Shown here: piece after piece, positions 1-8,119 of the stretch
Position numbering within the stretch: the first letter of the stretch is position 1
How the letters are laid out: every line of letters begins with the position of its first letter
Source: JAAAPF01 sp964481035
GTDB taxonomy: Bacteria > Pseudomonadota > Alphaproteobacteria > Geminicoccales > Geminicoccaceae
NCBI GenBank assembly: GCA_964481035.1
Contig: CAYZSE010000044.1
Location: 1-21,737, forward strand
Length of the DNA: 21,737 nt
Direction: 5' to 3'
The notes under the pieces: model-generated
The model's input: only the letters and a program-made list of their open reading frames with translations
Database searches by the model: none
What the model was told of the DNA's origin: nothing
Made by a program: the position numbers and the translations under genes

Positions 1-978
<978 letters not shown>

Positions 979-1011
979 GTCGCCGTAGCCCTCCTCCGGC
1001 TCGTTCGGTCG

Positions 1012-1467
1012 TCAGATCACGAAGTCGACGCCCGTTTGCGCCTCCGAAGGCACGCCGGTGCGCTCGGCGCGGCGGCAGAGCTCCTCGATGGTGACGGCGT
1101 TCAGGCGCTCCATCAGCGCGGCCTCGACCTCGTCCCAAAAGGGCTGGACGACCGCCTCGCCGAGCGCCGAGGTCGCCCGCTCGTCCTCGTCCGCGGTCTG
1201 CCCGTCGAGGCCGCGGACGACCTTGACGATGTCGGCCACGGCGATGCGGCGGCGCTCGCGGGCGAGGCGGTAGCCACCCCGGGGGCCGCGCACGCCGCGC
1301 AGGATCCCGGCGCGGACCATCTGCTGCATGACCTGCTCCAGATAGCGCCGCGGCAGGTTGAGCCGGCGCGCGATGTCCTGGCTCTGCACCGGCTCGGCGC
1401 CGCCGTGGTAGGCGATGTCACAGACGGCCTCGAGGGCCAAGGCCAGCTTCTTCGATGGCCGCATCAT
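1012..1467 (-). CDS. Rrf2-family transcriptional regulator without Fe-S cysteines
   Basis: A small winged-helix repressor-type protein of 151 residues. The N-terminal wHTH shows the family pattern: IARRLNLPRRYLEQVMQQM is the recognition region, followed by the wing GVRGPRGGYRLAR. The Met-Met start at 1467 gives an ATGA overlap with the dut stop and is preceded by GAGGGGGGA with 8 bases spacing; the second ATG at 1464 is an alternative. In IscR, NsrR and RirA, three cysteines in the segment after the wing bind an Fe-S cluster. Here that segment (about 86-105) has none, and the only cysteines are near residues 16 and 131. Together with the adjacent cysK, this recalls CymR, the cluster-free Rrf2 regulator of cysteine metabolism in Bacillus, which acts in complex with CysK. 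That role is inference; the family assignment is firm. Confidence 0.9.
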   Translation of the reverse strand: MMRPSKKLALALEAVCDIAYHGGAEPVQSQDIARRLNLPRRYLEQVMQQMVRAGILRGVRGPRGGYRLARERRRIAVADIVKVVRGLDGQTADEDERATSALGEAVVQPFWDEVEAALMERLNAVTIEELCRRAERTGVPSEAQTGVDFVI

Positions 1468-1961
1468 GCGCGTTGTCCCCCCTCGTCCGTTGAACCCGTT
1501 TTCTCGGCGGCGACGCCGGTCGAGCCGAAGCCGCCCGCACCGCGCCGCGTGGCCTCGCCGGCGAGCGGCCGCTCGACCCACTGCGCCTGGACCACGGGAG
1601 CGAAGACGATCTGGGCGATACGCATCCCGCGCTCGACGACGAAGGCGGCATCGCCGAGGTTGACCAGTGCGACCATGAGCTCGCCGCGGTAATCCGCGTC
1701 GATGGTTCCGGGCGCGTTGACGACGGTGACGCCGTGGCGCAGCGCCAGACCCGAGCGCGGCCGGATCTGGCCCTCGAAGCCCGAAGGAATGGCGAGCCGG
1801 AGCCCCGTCGGCAAAGCGGCGCGATGCCCGGGCTCCAGGCGGACCGGCGTCGTCACCGCCGCCAGGAGATCGAGGCCGGCGGCCGCGGCCGTCGCCGCGC
1901 GCGGCAAGGCCAGGTCCCGGCCGTGCGGCAGGCGCTCGACGGCGATCGTCAGCGCGCTCAC
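1464..1961 (-). CDS. dut: Deoxyuridine 5'-triphosphate nucleotidohydrolase (dUTPase)
   Basis: Hydrolyses dUTP to dUMP and pyrophosphate, keeping uracil out of DNA and supplying dUMP for thymidylate synthesis. It is a trimeric cytoplasmic enzyme. All five dUTPase motifs are visible in order in the 165-residue product: AAGLDLLA, PRSGLALRHGV, NAPGTIDADYRGEL (catalytic Asp), ERGMRIAQIVFAPV and the C-terminal RGAGGFGSTG arm. I chose the GTG at 1961 because it forms a GTGA overlap with the coaBC stop and places the conserved N-terminus correctly. The open frame continues upstream without homology. The stop overlaps the start of the Rrf2 gene. The coaBC-dut pairing is common in alphaproteobacteria. 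Confidence 0.96.
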   Translation of the reverse strand: MSALTIAVERLPHGRDLALPRAATAAAAGLDLLAAVTTPVRLEPGHRAALPTGLRLAIPSGFEGQIRPRSGLALRHGVTVVNAPGTIDADYRGELMVALVNLGDAAFVVERGMRIAQIVFAPVVQAQWVERPLAGEATRRGAGGFGSTGVAAEKTGSTDEGGQRA

Positions 1962-3187
1962 GCCGTGGGTCCGCCGAGGACCGCGGCGATGCGCTCGACG
2001 AGCCGCGTCGCGACGGCTTCCTTGTCCATCGCGGGCCACGGCTCGGCCACGCCGTCGCGGGTGATGAGCGTGACGGTGTTGTGGGCGCCGCCGAAGGTGC
2101 CGGTGGCCGGCGACACGTCGTTGGCGAGCAGCCAGTCACAACCTTTACGCTCCAGCTTGGCCCGGGCATGCGCCTCGATGTCCTCGGTCTCCGCGGCAAA
2201 ACCGATGACGAGGCGCGGGCGCCGTGGGCCCGGTGCGGCCAGCGCTCGAAGGACGTCGGGGTTGGCGGTCAGCGCCACCAGGGGCGGTCCGGCATCGTCC
2301 GTCTTCTTCAGCTTGGCCGGCGCCACGTCGACCGGACGCCAGTCGGCGACGGCGGCGGCACAGACGGCGACGTCGGCGGGCAGGGCCGCCGTCGCCGCCC
2401 CGGCCATCTCCCGCGCGGTCTCGACCTCGACCAGCCGGACGCCGGCGGGCGCGGGGATGTGGACGGGGCCGGACACCAGCGTGACCTTGGCGCCGGCGTG
2501 GGCGAGGGCCGCGGCGATGGCATGACCCTGGCGGCCGGAGGAGCGGTTGGCGATGTAGCGGACCGGGTCGATCGGCTCGTGCGTGGGCCCGCTGGTGACG
2601 ATCGCGCGGCGACCGGCCAGGGGACGCGCACCACCGGGCAGCGCGGCGAGGATCGCCTCCAGGATCGCGGCGGGCTCGGCCATGCGGCCCGCGCCGACCT
2701 CGCCGCAGGCCATGTCGCCCGGCTCGGGCCCGACGAAGGCGACGCCGTCGGCGCGCAGACGCTCGACGTTGCGGCGCGTCGAGGGGTGCTGCCACATCAT
2801 CGGGTTCATGGCCGGTGCGACGAGCACCTTTTTGTCGGTGGCGAGCAACGCCGTCGAGGCGAGATCGTCGGCGTGGCCGCCCGCCATCTTGGCCATCAGA
2901 TCGGCGGTGGCGGGTGCCACGACGACGAGATCGGCCTCGCGGGAGAGACGGATGTGGCCCATCTCGGCCTCGTCGGTGAGCGAGAACAGCTCCTCGTAGA
3001 CCTTGTCGCCGGCGAGGCTCGCGATGCTCAAGGGGGTGACGAACTGGTGGCCGGCTCGGGTCAGGATCGCACGCACACCCAGACCGCGCTCACGCAGGCG
3101 GCGAATGAGCTCCAGGGTCTTGTAGGCGGCAATTCCCCCGCCGACGACGAGGAGAATTCGACCATGCGGGGATACGGCCGTGGTCAA
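1958..3187 (-). CDS. coaBC: Bifunctional phosphopantothenoylcysteine decarboxylase / phosphopantothenate-cysteine ligase
   Basis: Carries out two consecutive steps of coenzyme A synthesis: CTP-dependent joining of cysteine to phosphopantothenate, then FMN-dependent decarboxylation to phosphopantetheine. The N-terminal CoaC flavoprotein half shows GGGIAAYK (16-23), catalytic His78 in MGHIRLS, PAMNPMMW (125-132) and Cys161 in ACGEVGAGRM. The C-terminal CoaB half shows VTSGPTHEPIDPVRYIANRSSG (from 197) and the AAVADWRP...AKLKK region (278-295). Total 409 residues, normal for the fusion. The start is a TTG at 3187; an in-frame TGA lies 24 bases upstream and no ATG or GTG is available near the N-terminal strand. 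No clear Shine-Dalgarno precedes it, so the exact start is less certain. It overlaps dut by 4 bases. Confidence 0.95.
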   Translation of the reverse strand: MTTAVSPHGRILLVVGGGIAAYKTLELIRRLRERGLGVRAILTRAGHQFVTPLSIASLAGDKVYEELFSLTDEAEMGHIRLSREADLVVVAPATADLMAKMAGGHADDLASTALLATDKKVLVAPAMNPMMWQHPSTRRNVERLRADGVAFVGPEPGDMACGEVGAGRMAEPAAILEAILAALPGGARPLAGRRAIVTSGPTHEPIDPVRYIANRSSGRQGHAIAAALAHAGAKVTLVSGPVHIPAPAGVRLVEVETAREMAGAATAALPADVAVCAAAVADWRPVDVAPAKLKKTDDAGPPLVALTANPDVLRALAAPGPRRPRLVIGFAAETEDIEAHARAKLERKGCDWLLANDVSPATGTFGGAHNTVTLITRDGVAEPWPAMDKEAVATRLVERIAAVLGGPTA

Positions 3188-3247
3188 GGCGATTGCCCAA
3201 ATACCGAGTGTTCAAACCTGGATAGCACGAGACGGCGCTGGCTGTGA

Positions 3248-3267
3248 AGCGCCGGTGCGCCGGCGCT
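3248..3267 (-). other. GC-rich hairpin at the ubiB stop
   Basis: A perfect 8-bp inverted repeat, AGCGCCGG and CCGGCGCT around a TGCG loop, begins at the ubiB stop codon in the 79-bp ubiB-coaBC spacer. No T tract follows on the minus strand, so it is not a standard intrinsic terminator. It may stabilise the ubiB 3' end or act as a processing or pause site. Confidence 0.3.
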
Positions 3268-4760
3268 CAGAGCAAGAGGGCCCCGAGCGCCACGCCGATG
3301 ACCAGCCAGAGGAGCCGTTGGCGCTGGCGATTGCCGCGCTCGGCGTGCCAGTCGCCCAGGCGCTCGAGCGCCTTGTCGGCCTTGCGGACGATCTGCGGCA
3401 GCCGCTCGACGACGTCGCGCGTGTCCGCGGCGACGCGACGGGCGGCGCCCACGGCGCCGAGGTGAGTGCCGATCCAGTCCTCGACGAGCGGCTGCGCCAG
3501 CTGCCACATGTTGACGCTGGGATTGAGCGCCCGGCCGACACCCTCGGCCACCAGCATCGTCTTCTGCAGGAGCAGGAGGTCCGGGCGCGCGCGCATTTCG
3601 AAGGTGCCGGCGACCTCGAAGAGCTGGCCCAGGAGACGGCCGATCGAGATCTCGTTCTGGGGCAGCCCCATGATCGGCTCGGCCATCGCGCGCAGCGCCT
3701 GGGCGAGGGCGCCGCGGTCGACGTGCGCCGGCACGAGCCGGCCCTCGACGAGGACGTCGGCGAGCCGCTTGTAGTTACGGTCGAGGAACACCACCAAGAG
3801 CTCGCCGAGGAAGAGCCGGGTTTCCAGGTCGAGGCGCCCCATGATCCCGTAATCGACGGGAATGATCGTGCCGTCGGGCTGGATGAAGACATTGCCCGGG
3901 TGCATGTCGCCGTGGAAGAAGCCGTGGACGAAGACGTGCTGGAAGAAGGCGCGTGAGGCCGTCTCCAGCACCTCGCCCGGGTCGACGCCGATGGCGACGA
4001 GGAGCTCGGGCTCGTCGGAGGCGATGCCCGTGACCCATTCGATGGTGAGCGTGCGCTTGCCCGTCCGTTCCCAGTCGACGCCGGGGACGCGAAACTTGTG
4101 GGCGTCGCGGTTGTTTTCCCCGAACTCGGCGCAGGCGGCGGCTTCCAAGCGCATATCGAGCTCGCGGCGCGTCGTCTGGGCGAAGATCCGGACCGAAGCC
4201 TCCGGGTTGAGCCGGTCGCTGAGCGGCAGCAGGTGCTCGGCGAGGAGAGCGGCAAAGGCCAGAAACCGAAGCTCGCGATCGACCTGCCGCTCGACCCCGG
4301 GCCGCAGCACCTTGACCGCGACCTCGCGACCGTCGGTCGTGCTCGCCTTGTGGACCTGAGCGATCGAGGCGGCGGCGATGGGCTGGTGCTCGAAGGTCGC
4401 GAACAGCCGGGGCCAGGGTACGCCGAGGTCCGCCTCGACGATCGCGATCGCCTCGTCGCCGGGAAAGGGCGGGAGGTCGTCGTGGAGCTGCGCGAGGTCG
4501 CCCGCCGCCTCTTGGCCGAGCAGGTCGGCGCGGGTGGCGAGCGACTGGCCCAATTTGACGTAGACGGGGCCGAGCTCGATCAGCGCGCGCGCCAGGCGCT
4601 CGCCGGGGCGGCCGGGTGCGGCGCCGTTGTTGAGACGGTGCAGGGCGCGGCGTGCCCAGGCGGGGATCGGCATGTCGTCGATGAAGAGGATCGCCCCGTT
4701 GCGGGCGAGGCAGCGGACGACCGCCGTGGCGCGCCAGAGGTGGCGGGGCAGCGCGAACAC
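3267..4760 (-). CDS. ubiB: UbiB-family atypical kinase/ATPase for ubiquinone biosynthesis
   Basis: A membrane-linked protein-kinase-like ATPase (ABC1/ADCK/COQ8 family) needed for ubiquinone synthesis, thought to help extract or organise lipid intermediates. The 497-residue product shows the diagnostic UbiB features: KLGQ (69-72, the KxGQ motif), the alanine-rich loop AAAS (129-132) that replaces the kinase glycine loop, VAVK with Lys150, HGDMHPGN (283-290) and DYG at 303-305 in the DFG position. The C-terminal LLWLVIGVALGALLL is a membrane helix, as usual. The start is a GTG at 4760, six bases after the ubiE stop, so the two genes are co-transcribed and act in the same pathway. No missing residues were seen. 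Confidence 0.95.
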   Translation of the reverse strand: MFALPRHLWRATAVVRCLARNGAILFIDDMPIPAWARRALHRLNNGAAPGRPGERLARALIELGPVYVKLGQSLATRADLLGQEAAGDLAQLHDDLPPFPGDEAIAIVEADLGVPWPRLFATFEHQPIAAASIAQVHKASTTDGREVAVKVLRPGVERQVDRELRFLAFAALLAEHLLPLSDRLNPEASVRIFAQTTRRELDMRLEAAACAEFGENNRDAHKFRVPGVDWERTGKRTLTIEWVTGIASDEPELLVAIGVDPGEVLETASRAFFQHVFVHGFFHGDMHPGNVFIQPDGTIIPVDYGIMGRLDLETRLFLGELLVVFLDRNYKRLADVLVEGRLVPAHVDRGALAQALRAMAEPIMGLPQNEISIGRLLGQLFEVAGTFEMRARPDLLLLQKTMLVAEGVGRALNPSVNMWQLAQPLVEDWIGTHLGAVGAARRVAADTRDVVERLPQIVRKADKALERLGDWHAERGNRQRQRLLWLVIGVALGALLL

Positions 4761-4766
4761 CCGGGC

Positions 4767-5564
4767 CTAGAGCCGCCAGCCCGAGTGCAGGCACGCGATC
4801 CCCGACGAGACGTTGCGAAAACGCACCCGGGCGAAGCCGCTCTCGCCCATGAGCGCCGCGAAACCGTCCTGATCGGGAAAGCGCCGGATGCTCTCGGCGA
4901 GGTAGCGGTAGCTCTCGGCGTCTCCCGCCACCAGCCGGCCGAGCGCCGGGAGAACCGCGAAGGAGTAGCGGTCGTAGAGCGCGTCGAGGACCGGCAGCGT
5001 CACCTTGGAGAACTCGAGGCAGAGGAAGCGGCCGCCGGGCTTGAGCACCCGGTAGATCTCGGCGAGCGCGCGGTCGATCCGGGTGACGTTGCGGATGGCG
5101 AAAGCGATCGTCACCGAATCCACCGCGCGCGCCGGCAGGGGCAGCGCCATGGCGTCGCCGACGATCCAGTGCAGGCCGCTGAACGCGTTGCCGTCATAGG
5201 CGCGATCCCGGCCGACACGGACCATTTGCTCGTTGATGTCGATGACGGCGATGGTCGCACCGCCGTCGACCCGCTCGCGGATCCGAAAAGCGATGTCGCC
5301 CGTGCCGCCGCCCAGGTCCGCGTGAACCAGACCCGGCCGCGGCGCCAGCCAGTCGACCATCGCGTCCTTCCACAGGCGATGCACGCCCAGGCTCATGAGG
5401 TCGTTCATGAGATCGTAGCGCCCGGCGACCCGATCGAAGACGCCCCGGACGAGCCCGGCCTTGGCGTCGGGATCGACGTCGCGATAACCGAACGAGCTAG
5501 CGAGACGGTCGGCGAGATCGGCCATGGGATGAGAACTGCCCGGGGAGGTGACGACGGCGGGCAT
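4767..5564 (-). CDS. ubiE: Demethylmenaquinone/2-polyprenyl-benzoquinol C-methyltransferase
   Basis: A SAM-dependent C-methyltransferase of ubiquinone (and, where present, menaquinone) synthesis. The 265-residue product has the UbiE signature VFDRVAGRYDLMNDLMSLGVHRLWK (from 42), SAM motif I ADLGGGTGD (82-90), the acidic post-motif VIDINEQM, AFAIRNVTRIDRALAEIYRVLKPGGRF in the middle and the typical C-terminus GIACLHSGWRL. The ATG at 5564 gives an N-terminal extension; Met14 (MADLADR) is a reasonable alternative. It is the first gene of the minus-strand series, diverges from mutM over 69 bp, and has a good promoter in that gap. Confidence 0.95.
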   Translation of the reverse strand: MPAVVTSPGSSHPMADLADRLASSFGYRDVDPDAKAGLVRGVFDRVAGRYDLMNDLMSLGVHRLWKDAMVDWLAPRPGLVHADLGGGTGDIAFRIRERVDGGATIAVIDINEQMVRVGRDRAYDGNAFSGLHWIVGDAMALPLPARAVDSVTIAFAIRNVTRIDRALAEIYRVLKPGGRFLCLEFSKVTLPVLDALYDRYSFAVLPALGRLVAGDAESYRYLAESIRRFPDQDGFAALMGESGFARVRFRNVSSGIACLHSGWRL

Positions 5565-5584
5565 GGCGCCGCCTCTTGCGCCCG

Positions 5585-5612
5585 GTTATAGGGCTGCGGG
5601 CAGGACCGGCAA
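5585..5612 (-). promoter_or_regulatory. Probable sigma70-type promoter for ubiE-ubiB
   Basis: On the minus strand TTGCCG (5612-5607) and TATAAC (5590-5585) are separated by 16 bp, matching the -35 at 4 of 6 and the -10 at 5 of 6 positions. It lies 20 bp upstream of the ubiE ATG in the divergent ubiE/mutM spacer. It is the best promoter candidate for the minus-strand operon. No equally good candidate was seen for mutM. Confidence 0.55.
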
Positions 5613-5633
5613 GACACGACCCGCCGCACGAGC

Positions 5634-6449
5634 ATGCCCGAGCTTCCCGAAGTGGAGACGACCCGCCGTGCCCTCGAGCGCCGGCTCGCGGGCGCGCGCT
5701 TCGATCACATCGTGCAGCGGCGCTCGGAGCTGCGCTTCGCGCTGCCCGCGCGGCTCGACGCACGGCTCAGGGGCCGCCGGCTCCTCGGTGTTCGCCGCCG
5801 CGGCAAGTTCATCCTGGCCGATCTCGACGACGGGCACACGCTCATGCTGCATCTGGGGATGTCCGGGCGTCTGGTCTTCGACGGCGAGCCGCTCGGCGCC
5901 CATGAGCACCTGACCTTCACCTTCGACGACGGCACCGTCCTGCGCTTTCACGACCCGCGTCGTTTCGGCATGCTGGATCTCCGGCCGACGGGCGATCTCG
6001 ACACCCATCCGAGCCTCGCGCGCCTCGGTCTGGAGCCCTTGGGCAATGGCTTCGACGGGGCGGCGCTGCTCGCGGCGCTTTCGGGCCGCACGACGGCGCT
6101 CAAGATCGCCTTGATGGATCAACGGCTCATCGTCGGCGTCGGCAACATCTATGCGAGCGAGAGCCTCCATCGGGCGCGGCTGTCGCCCCAGCGGCGCGCC
6201 GGCTGGCTGAAGCCGGCCCATGCCGCGCGGCTCGCGGCGGCCGTCCGCCAGGTGCTCGGCGAAGCGATCGAGGCTGGCGGATCGAGCCTGCGCGACTACG
6301 TGCAGGCGTCGGGGGAGCTGGGCAACTTTCAGCGCAACTTCCAGGTCTACGACCGGGCCGGCGCGGCCTGCGGCTGCGGTCGCGGCCGGGTGCGGCGGAT
6401 CGTCCAAGGGGGGCGCGCCACCTTCTACTGCGGGGCCTGCCAGCGATGA
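5634..6449 (+). CDS. mutM: Formamidopyrimidine-DNA glycosylase (bifunctional AP lyase)
   Basis: Removes 8-oxoguanine and formamidopyrimidines from DNA and cleaves the resulting abasic site. The mature N-terminus PELPEVET supplies the Pro nucleophile and the catalytic Glu directly after Met1. The conserved beta-elimination lysine is Lys58 (RRGKFIL). The helix-two-turn-helix region (LMDQRLIVGVGNIYASESLHRARLSP) and the C-terminal zinc finger ending YCGACQR are present. Length is 271 residues, normal. One oddity: the first finger knuckle reads Cys246-Gly-Cys248 where most MutM proteins have C-x-x-C, with total length unchanged; the second knuckle (Cys266, Cys269) is normal. It is divergent from ubiE. 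Confidence 0.96.
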   Translation: MPELPEVETTRRALERRLAGARFDHIVQRRSELRFALPARLDARLRGRRLLGVRRRGKFILADLDDGHTLMLHLGMSGRLVFDGEPLGAHEHLTFTFDDGTVLRFHDPRRFGMLDLRPTGDLDTHPSLARLGLEPLGNGFDGAALLAALSGRTTALKIALMDQRLIVGVGNIYASESLHRARLSPQRRAGWLKPAHAARLAAAVRQVLGEAIEAGGSSLRDYVQASGELGNFQRNFQVYDRAGAACGCGRGRVRRIVQGGRATFYCGACQR

Positions 6450-6535
6450 CGCCCAACGGTGTAGACGCGGTGCGGCGAGCCGTGGTTTAAGCGCCGCCCG
6501 AAGGGGTTCCTTGAGGGTCGCTTAGAGGAGAGGTG

Positions 6536-7309
6536 ATGGCCTACGAAACGATCGTGCTGGAGGCGCGCGGCCATGTTGGGCTCGTTCGGCTCAATCGCCC
6601 CAAGGCGCTCAACGCCCTCAACGCCCAGGTCATCGCCGAGCTCACCGAGGCTCTCAAGGCCTACGACGCCAATCCCGACATCGCAGCGATCGTTCTGACC
6701 GGTAGCGACAAGGCCTTTGCGGCGGGCGCTGACATCAAGGAGATGGCCTCGAAGGACTACATCGAGGCCAGCGTCAGCGATTTCATCGCGCCTTGGCAGG
6801 CGATCACGCAGGCCAAGAAGCCGGTCATCGCCGCCGTCGCCGGCTACGCGCTCGGCGGCGGCTGCGAGCTCGCCATGATGTGCGACATCATCATCTGCGC
6901 GGACAACGCGAAGTTCGGGCAGCCCGAGATCAATCTCGGGACCATTCCCGGGGCCGGCGGCACGCAGCGGCTCACGCGCGCCGTGGGCAAGTCGAAGGCG
7001 ATGGAGATGGTGCTGACGGGCCGGATGCTCGACGCCGAGGCCGCCGAGCGCGCCAACCTCGTCGCCCGCGTCGTGCCCCTGGACGCGCTGGTCGACGAGG
7101 CGATCAAGCTCGGCGCGACGATCGGCGAGAAGTCCAAGCCGATCGTCGCGCTCGCCAAGCAAGCGGTGAACACGGCTTTCGAGACGACCCTCGCGACCGG
7201 CATGCAGGTCGAGCGCCAGCTCTTCTACAGCACCTTCGCCACCGACGATCGGCGCGAGGGCATGGCGGCGTTCGCCGAAAAGCGCAGCCCCGAGTTCGAG
7301 GATCGTTGA
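6536..7309 (+). CDS. Short-chain enoyl-CoA hydratase (crotonase)
   Basis: Hydrates trans-2-enoyl-CoA to 3-hydroxyacyl-CoA in fatty-acid or amino-acid degradation; cytoplasmic, hexameric family. The 257-residue product closely resembles the mitochondrial ECHS1 type. It has the oxyanion-hole segment FAAGADIKEM (61-70), GGGCELAMMCD with catalytic Glu111, and FGQPEINLGTIPGAGGTQRL with catalytic Glu131. Both glutamates are present, so it should be a true hydratase rather than a crotonase-fold isomerase. I chose the ATG at 6536 over the adjacent GTG at 6533 because AGAGGAG (6524-6530) sits 5 bases before the ATG. No other beta-oxidation gene is near, so the physiological substrate is not set by context. 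Confidence 0.94.
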   Translation: MAYETIVLEARGHVGLVRLNRPKALNALNAQVIAELTEALKAYDANPDIAAIVLTGSDKAFAAGADIKEMASKDYIEASVSDFIAPWQAITQAKKPVIAAVAGYALGGGCELAMMCDIIICADNAKFGQPEINLGTIPGAGGTQRLTRAVGKSKAMEMVLTGRMLDAEAAERANLVARVVPLDALVDEAIKLGATIGEKSKPIVALAKQAVNTAFETTLATGMQVERQLFYSTFATDDRREGMAAFAEKRSPEFEDR

Positions 7310-7332
7310 GCCGCCGCGGCCGGACCTCTCGA

Positions 7333-7361
7333 TTGACGCCGGGACTGACGGCCTGTAGTTT
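7333..7361 (+). promoter_or_regulatory. Probable rpsT promoter
   Basis: TTGACG (7333-7338, 5 of 6 to consensus) and TAGTTT (7356-7361, 3 of 6) are 17 bp apart. They would start a leader of about 30 nt before the rpsT ATG at 7398. A T8 run (7371-7378) lies at the predicted transcript start. The -35 is strong and the -10 weak. Confidence 0.5.
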
Positions 7362-7397
7362 AACGGACCATTTTTTTTAGACGGGAACCACGGACCT

Positions 7398-7670
7398 ATG
7401 GCCAATAGCCCCTCCGCCAAGAAGCGCGTGCGGCAAATCGCGCGGCGCACCGCCGTCAACAAGGCGCGCCTGAGCCGTATTCGCACCTTCGTGAAGAGGG
7501 TCGAATTGGCGATCGCGTCCGGCGACAGCGCCGCGGCCCACGCCGCCCTCCGCGCGGCCGAGCCCGAGCTCGCGCGCGGCGTGACCAAAGGTGTCCTTCA
7601 CCGCAATACCGCCGCGCGCAAAACCTCGCGGCTGGCGCAGCAGGTCCGTAAACTCCAAGTTTCCTTGTGA
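7398..7670 (+). CDS. rpsT: 30S ribosomal protein S20
   Basis: A primary-binding protein of the 30S subunit that contacts the 5' and 3' minor domains of 16S rRNA. The 90-residue, highly basic product begins MANSPSAKKRVRQIARR and contains GVLHRNTAARKTSRLAQQVRKL, both characteristic of S20. It has its own promoter upstream and a strong intrinsic terminator downstream, so it is a single-gene transcript. The sequence before the ATG has no strong Shine-Dalgarno. Weak initiation is a known feature of the autoregulated E. coli rpsT; regulation here is inference. The rpsT-dnaA adjacency is common in alphaproteobacteria. Confidence 0.97.
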   Translation: MANSPSAKKRVRQIARRTAVNKARLSRIRTFVKRVELAIASGDSAAAHAALRAAEPELARGVTKGVLHRNTAARKTSRLAQQVRKLQVSL

Positions 7671-7683
7671 CGCTGGTCCTAGC

Positions 7684-7710
7684 CTTCTCGCAAATGCGAA
7701 GATCTTTTTT
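7684..7710 (+). terminator. Weak proximal terminator candidate after rpsT
   Basis: An imperfect hairpin around TCGC AAAT GCGA, with a bulged outer stem, is followed by ATC and a T6 run 14 bases beyond the rpsT stop. The stem is short, and a much better terminator lies 30 bases further on. Confidence 0.35.
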
Positions 7711-7740
7711 CGCTGCATTTTATCTTAATTATTTGCGTGG

Positions 7741-7774
7741 AAGCACCGCGGGTGAGCGGTGCTTTATTGTTTTT
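7741..7774 (+). terminator. Rho-independent terminator of rpsT
   Basis: A perfect 9-bp stem, AAGCACCGC and GCGGTGCTT, around the 6-base loop GGGTGA is followed by TATTGTTTTT. It acts on the plus strand only, since no T tract follows in the other direction. It separates rpsT from dnaA. Confidence 0.88.
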
Positions 7775-8119
7775 GGCGAGAAATTTACAGATTTTGGTCA
7801 CAACCTTGTTCTCATTTCAGCCCACTTGTGGCGGCCGGAAGGGGCCGCATAACATCTTCTTCCGACGAGGCGCTCACGCTGAATTCGGATGCGCCAACCG
7901 TCGCCGACGGATCGGGTCGTGCTTCTCTCGGCGTCGTCCGCCGCGGTTGCGCACTCGGATCGAGAACGGCGCGGATGACGGGAAGGTTTGAGGACCGCTG
8001 CGACTGTCGCGTTCGTCGGGGTGATCGTCAGCGCCGGTTCCGGCAGGGCGGTCGGCGCGGTGAGGGACCGGACCGAGGACGCATCGTAGCAACTTTTTTT
8101 TGGTAGGTTGGGAGAGATC

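Larger units (their letters stand above)
7671..8119 (+). other. rpsT-dnaA intergenic region, no gene seen
   Basis: A 449-bp spacer. Its left third (about 7700-7830) is clearly AT-richer than anything else nearby and holds the rpsT terminator; the rest is GC-rich. No protein with a credible start is visible on either strand. No TTATCCACA-type DnaA box was found; the nearest match, TTGGTCACA at 7794-7802, agrees at 6 of 9 positions. A T8 run (8094-8101) precedes the dnaA ribosome-binding site. Confidence 0.6.

Noticed and set aside
7671..8119. Chromosomal origin (oriC) next to dnaA.
   Set aside because: No DnaA boxes or clustered near matches are visible; only the AT-rich block fits. Not reported as an origin.
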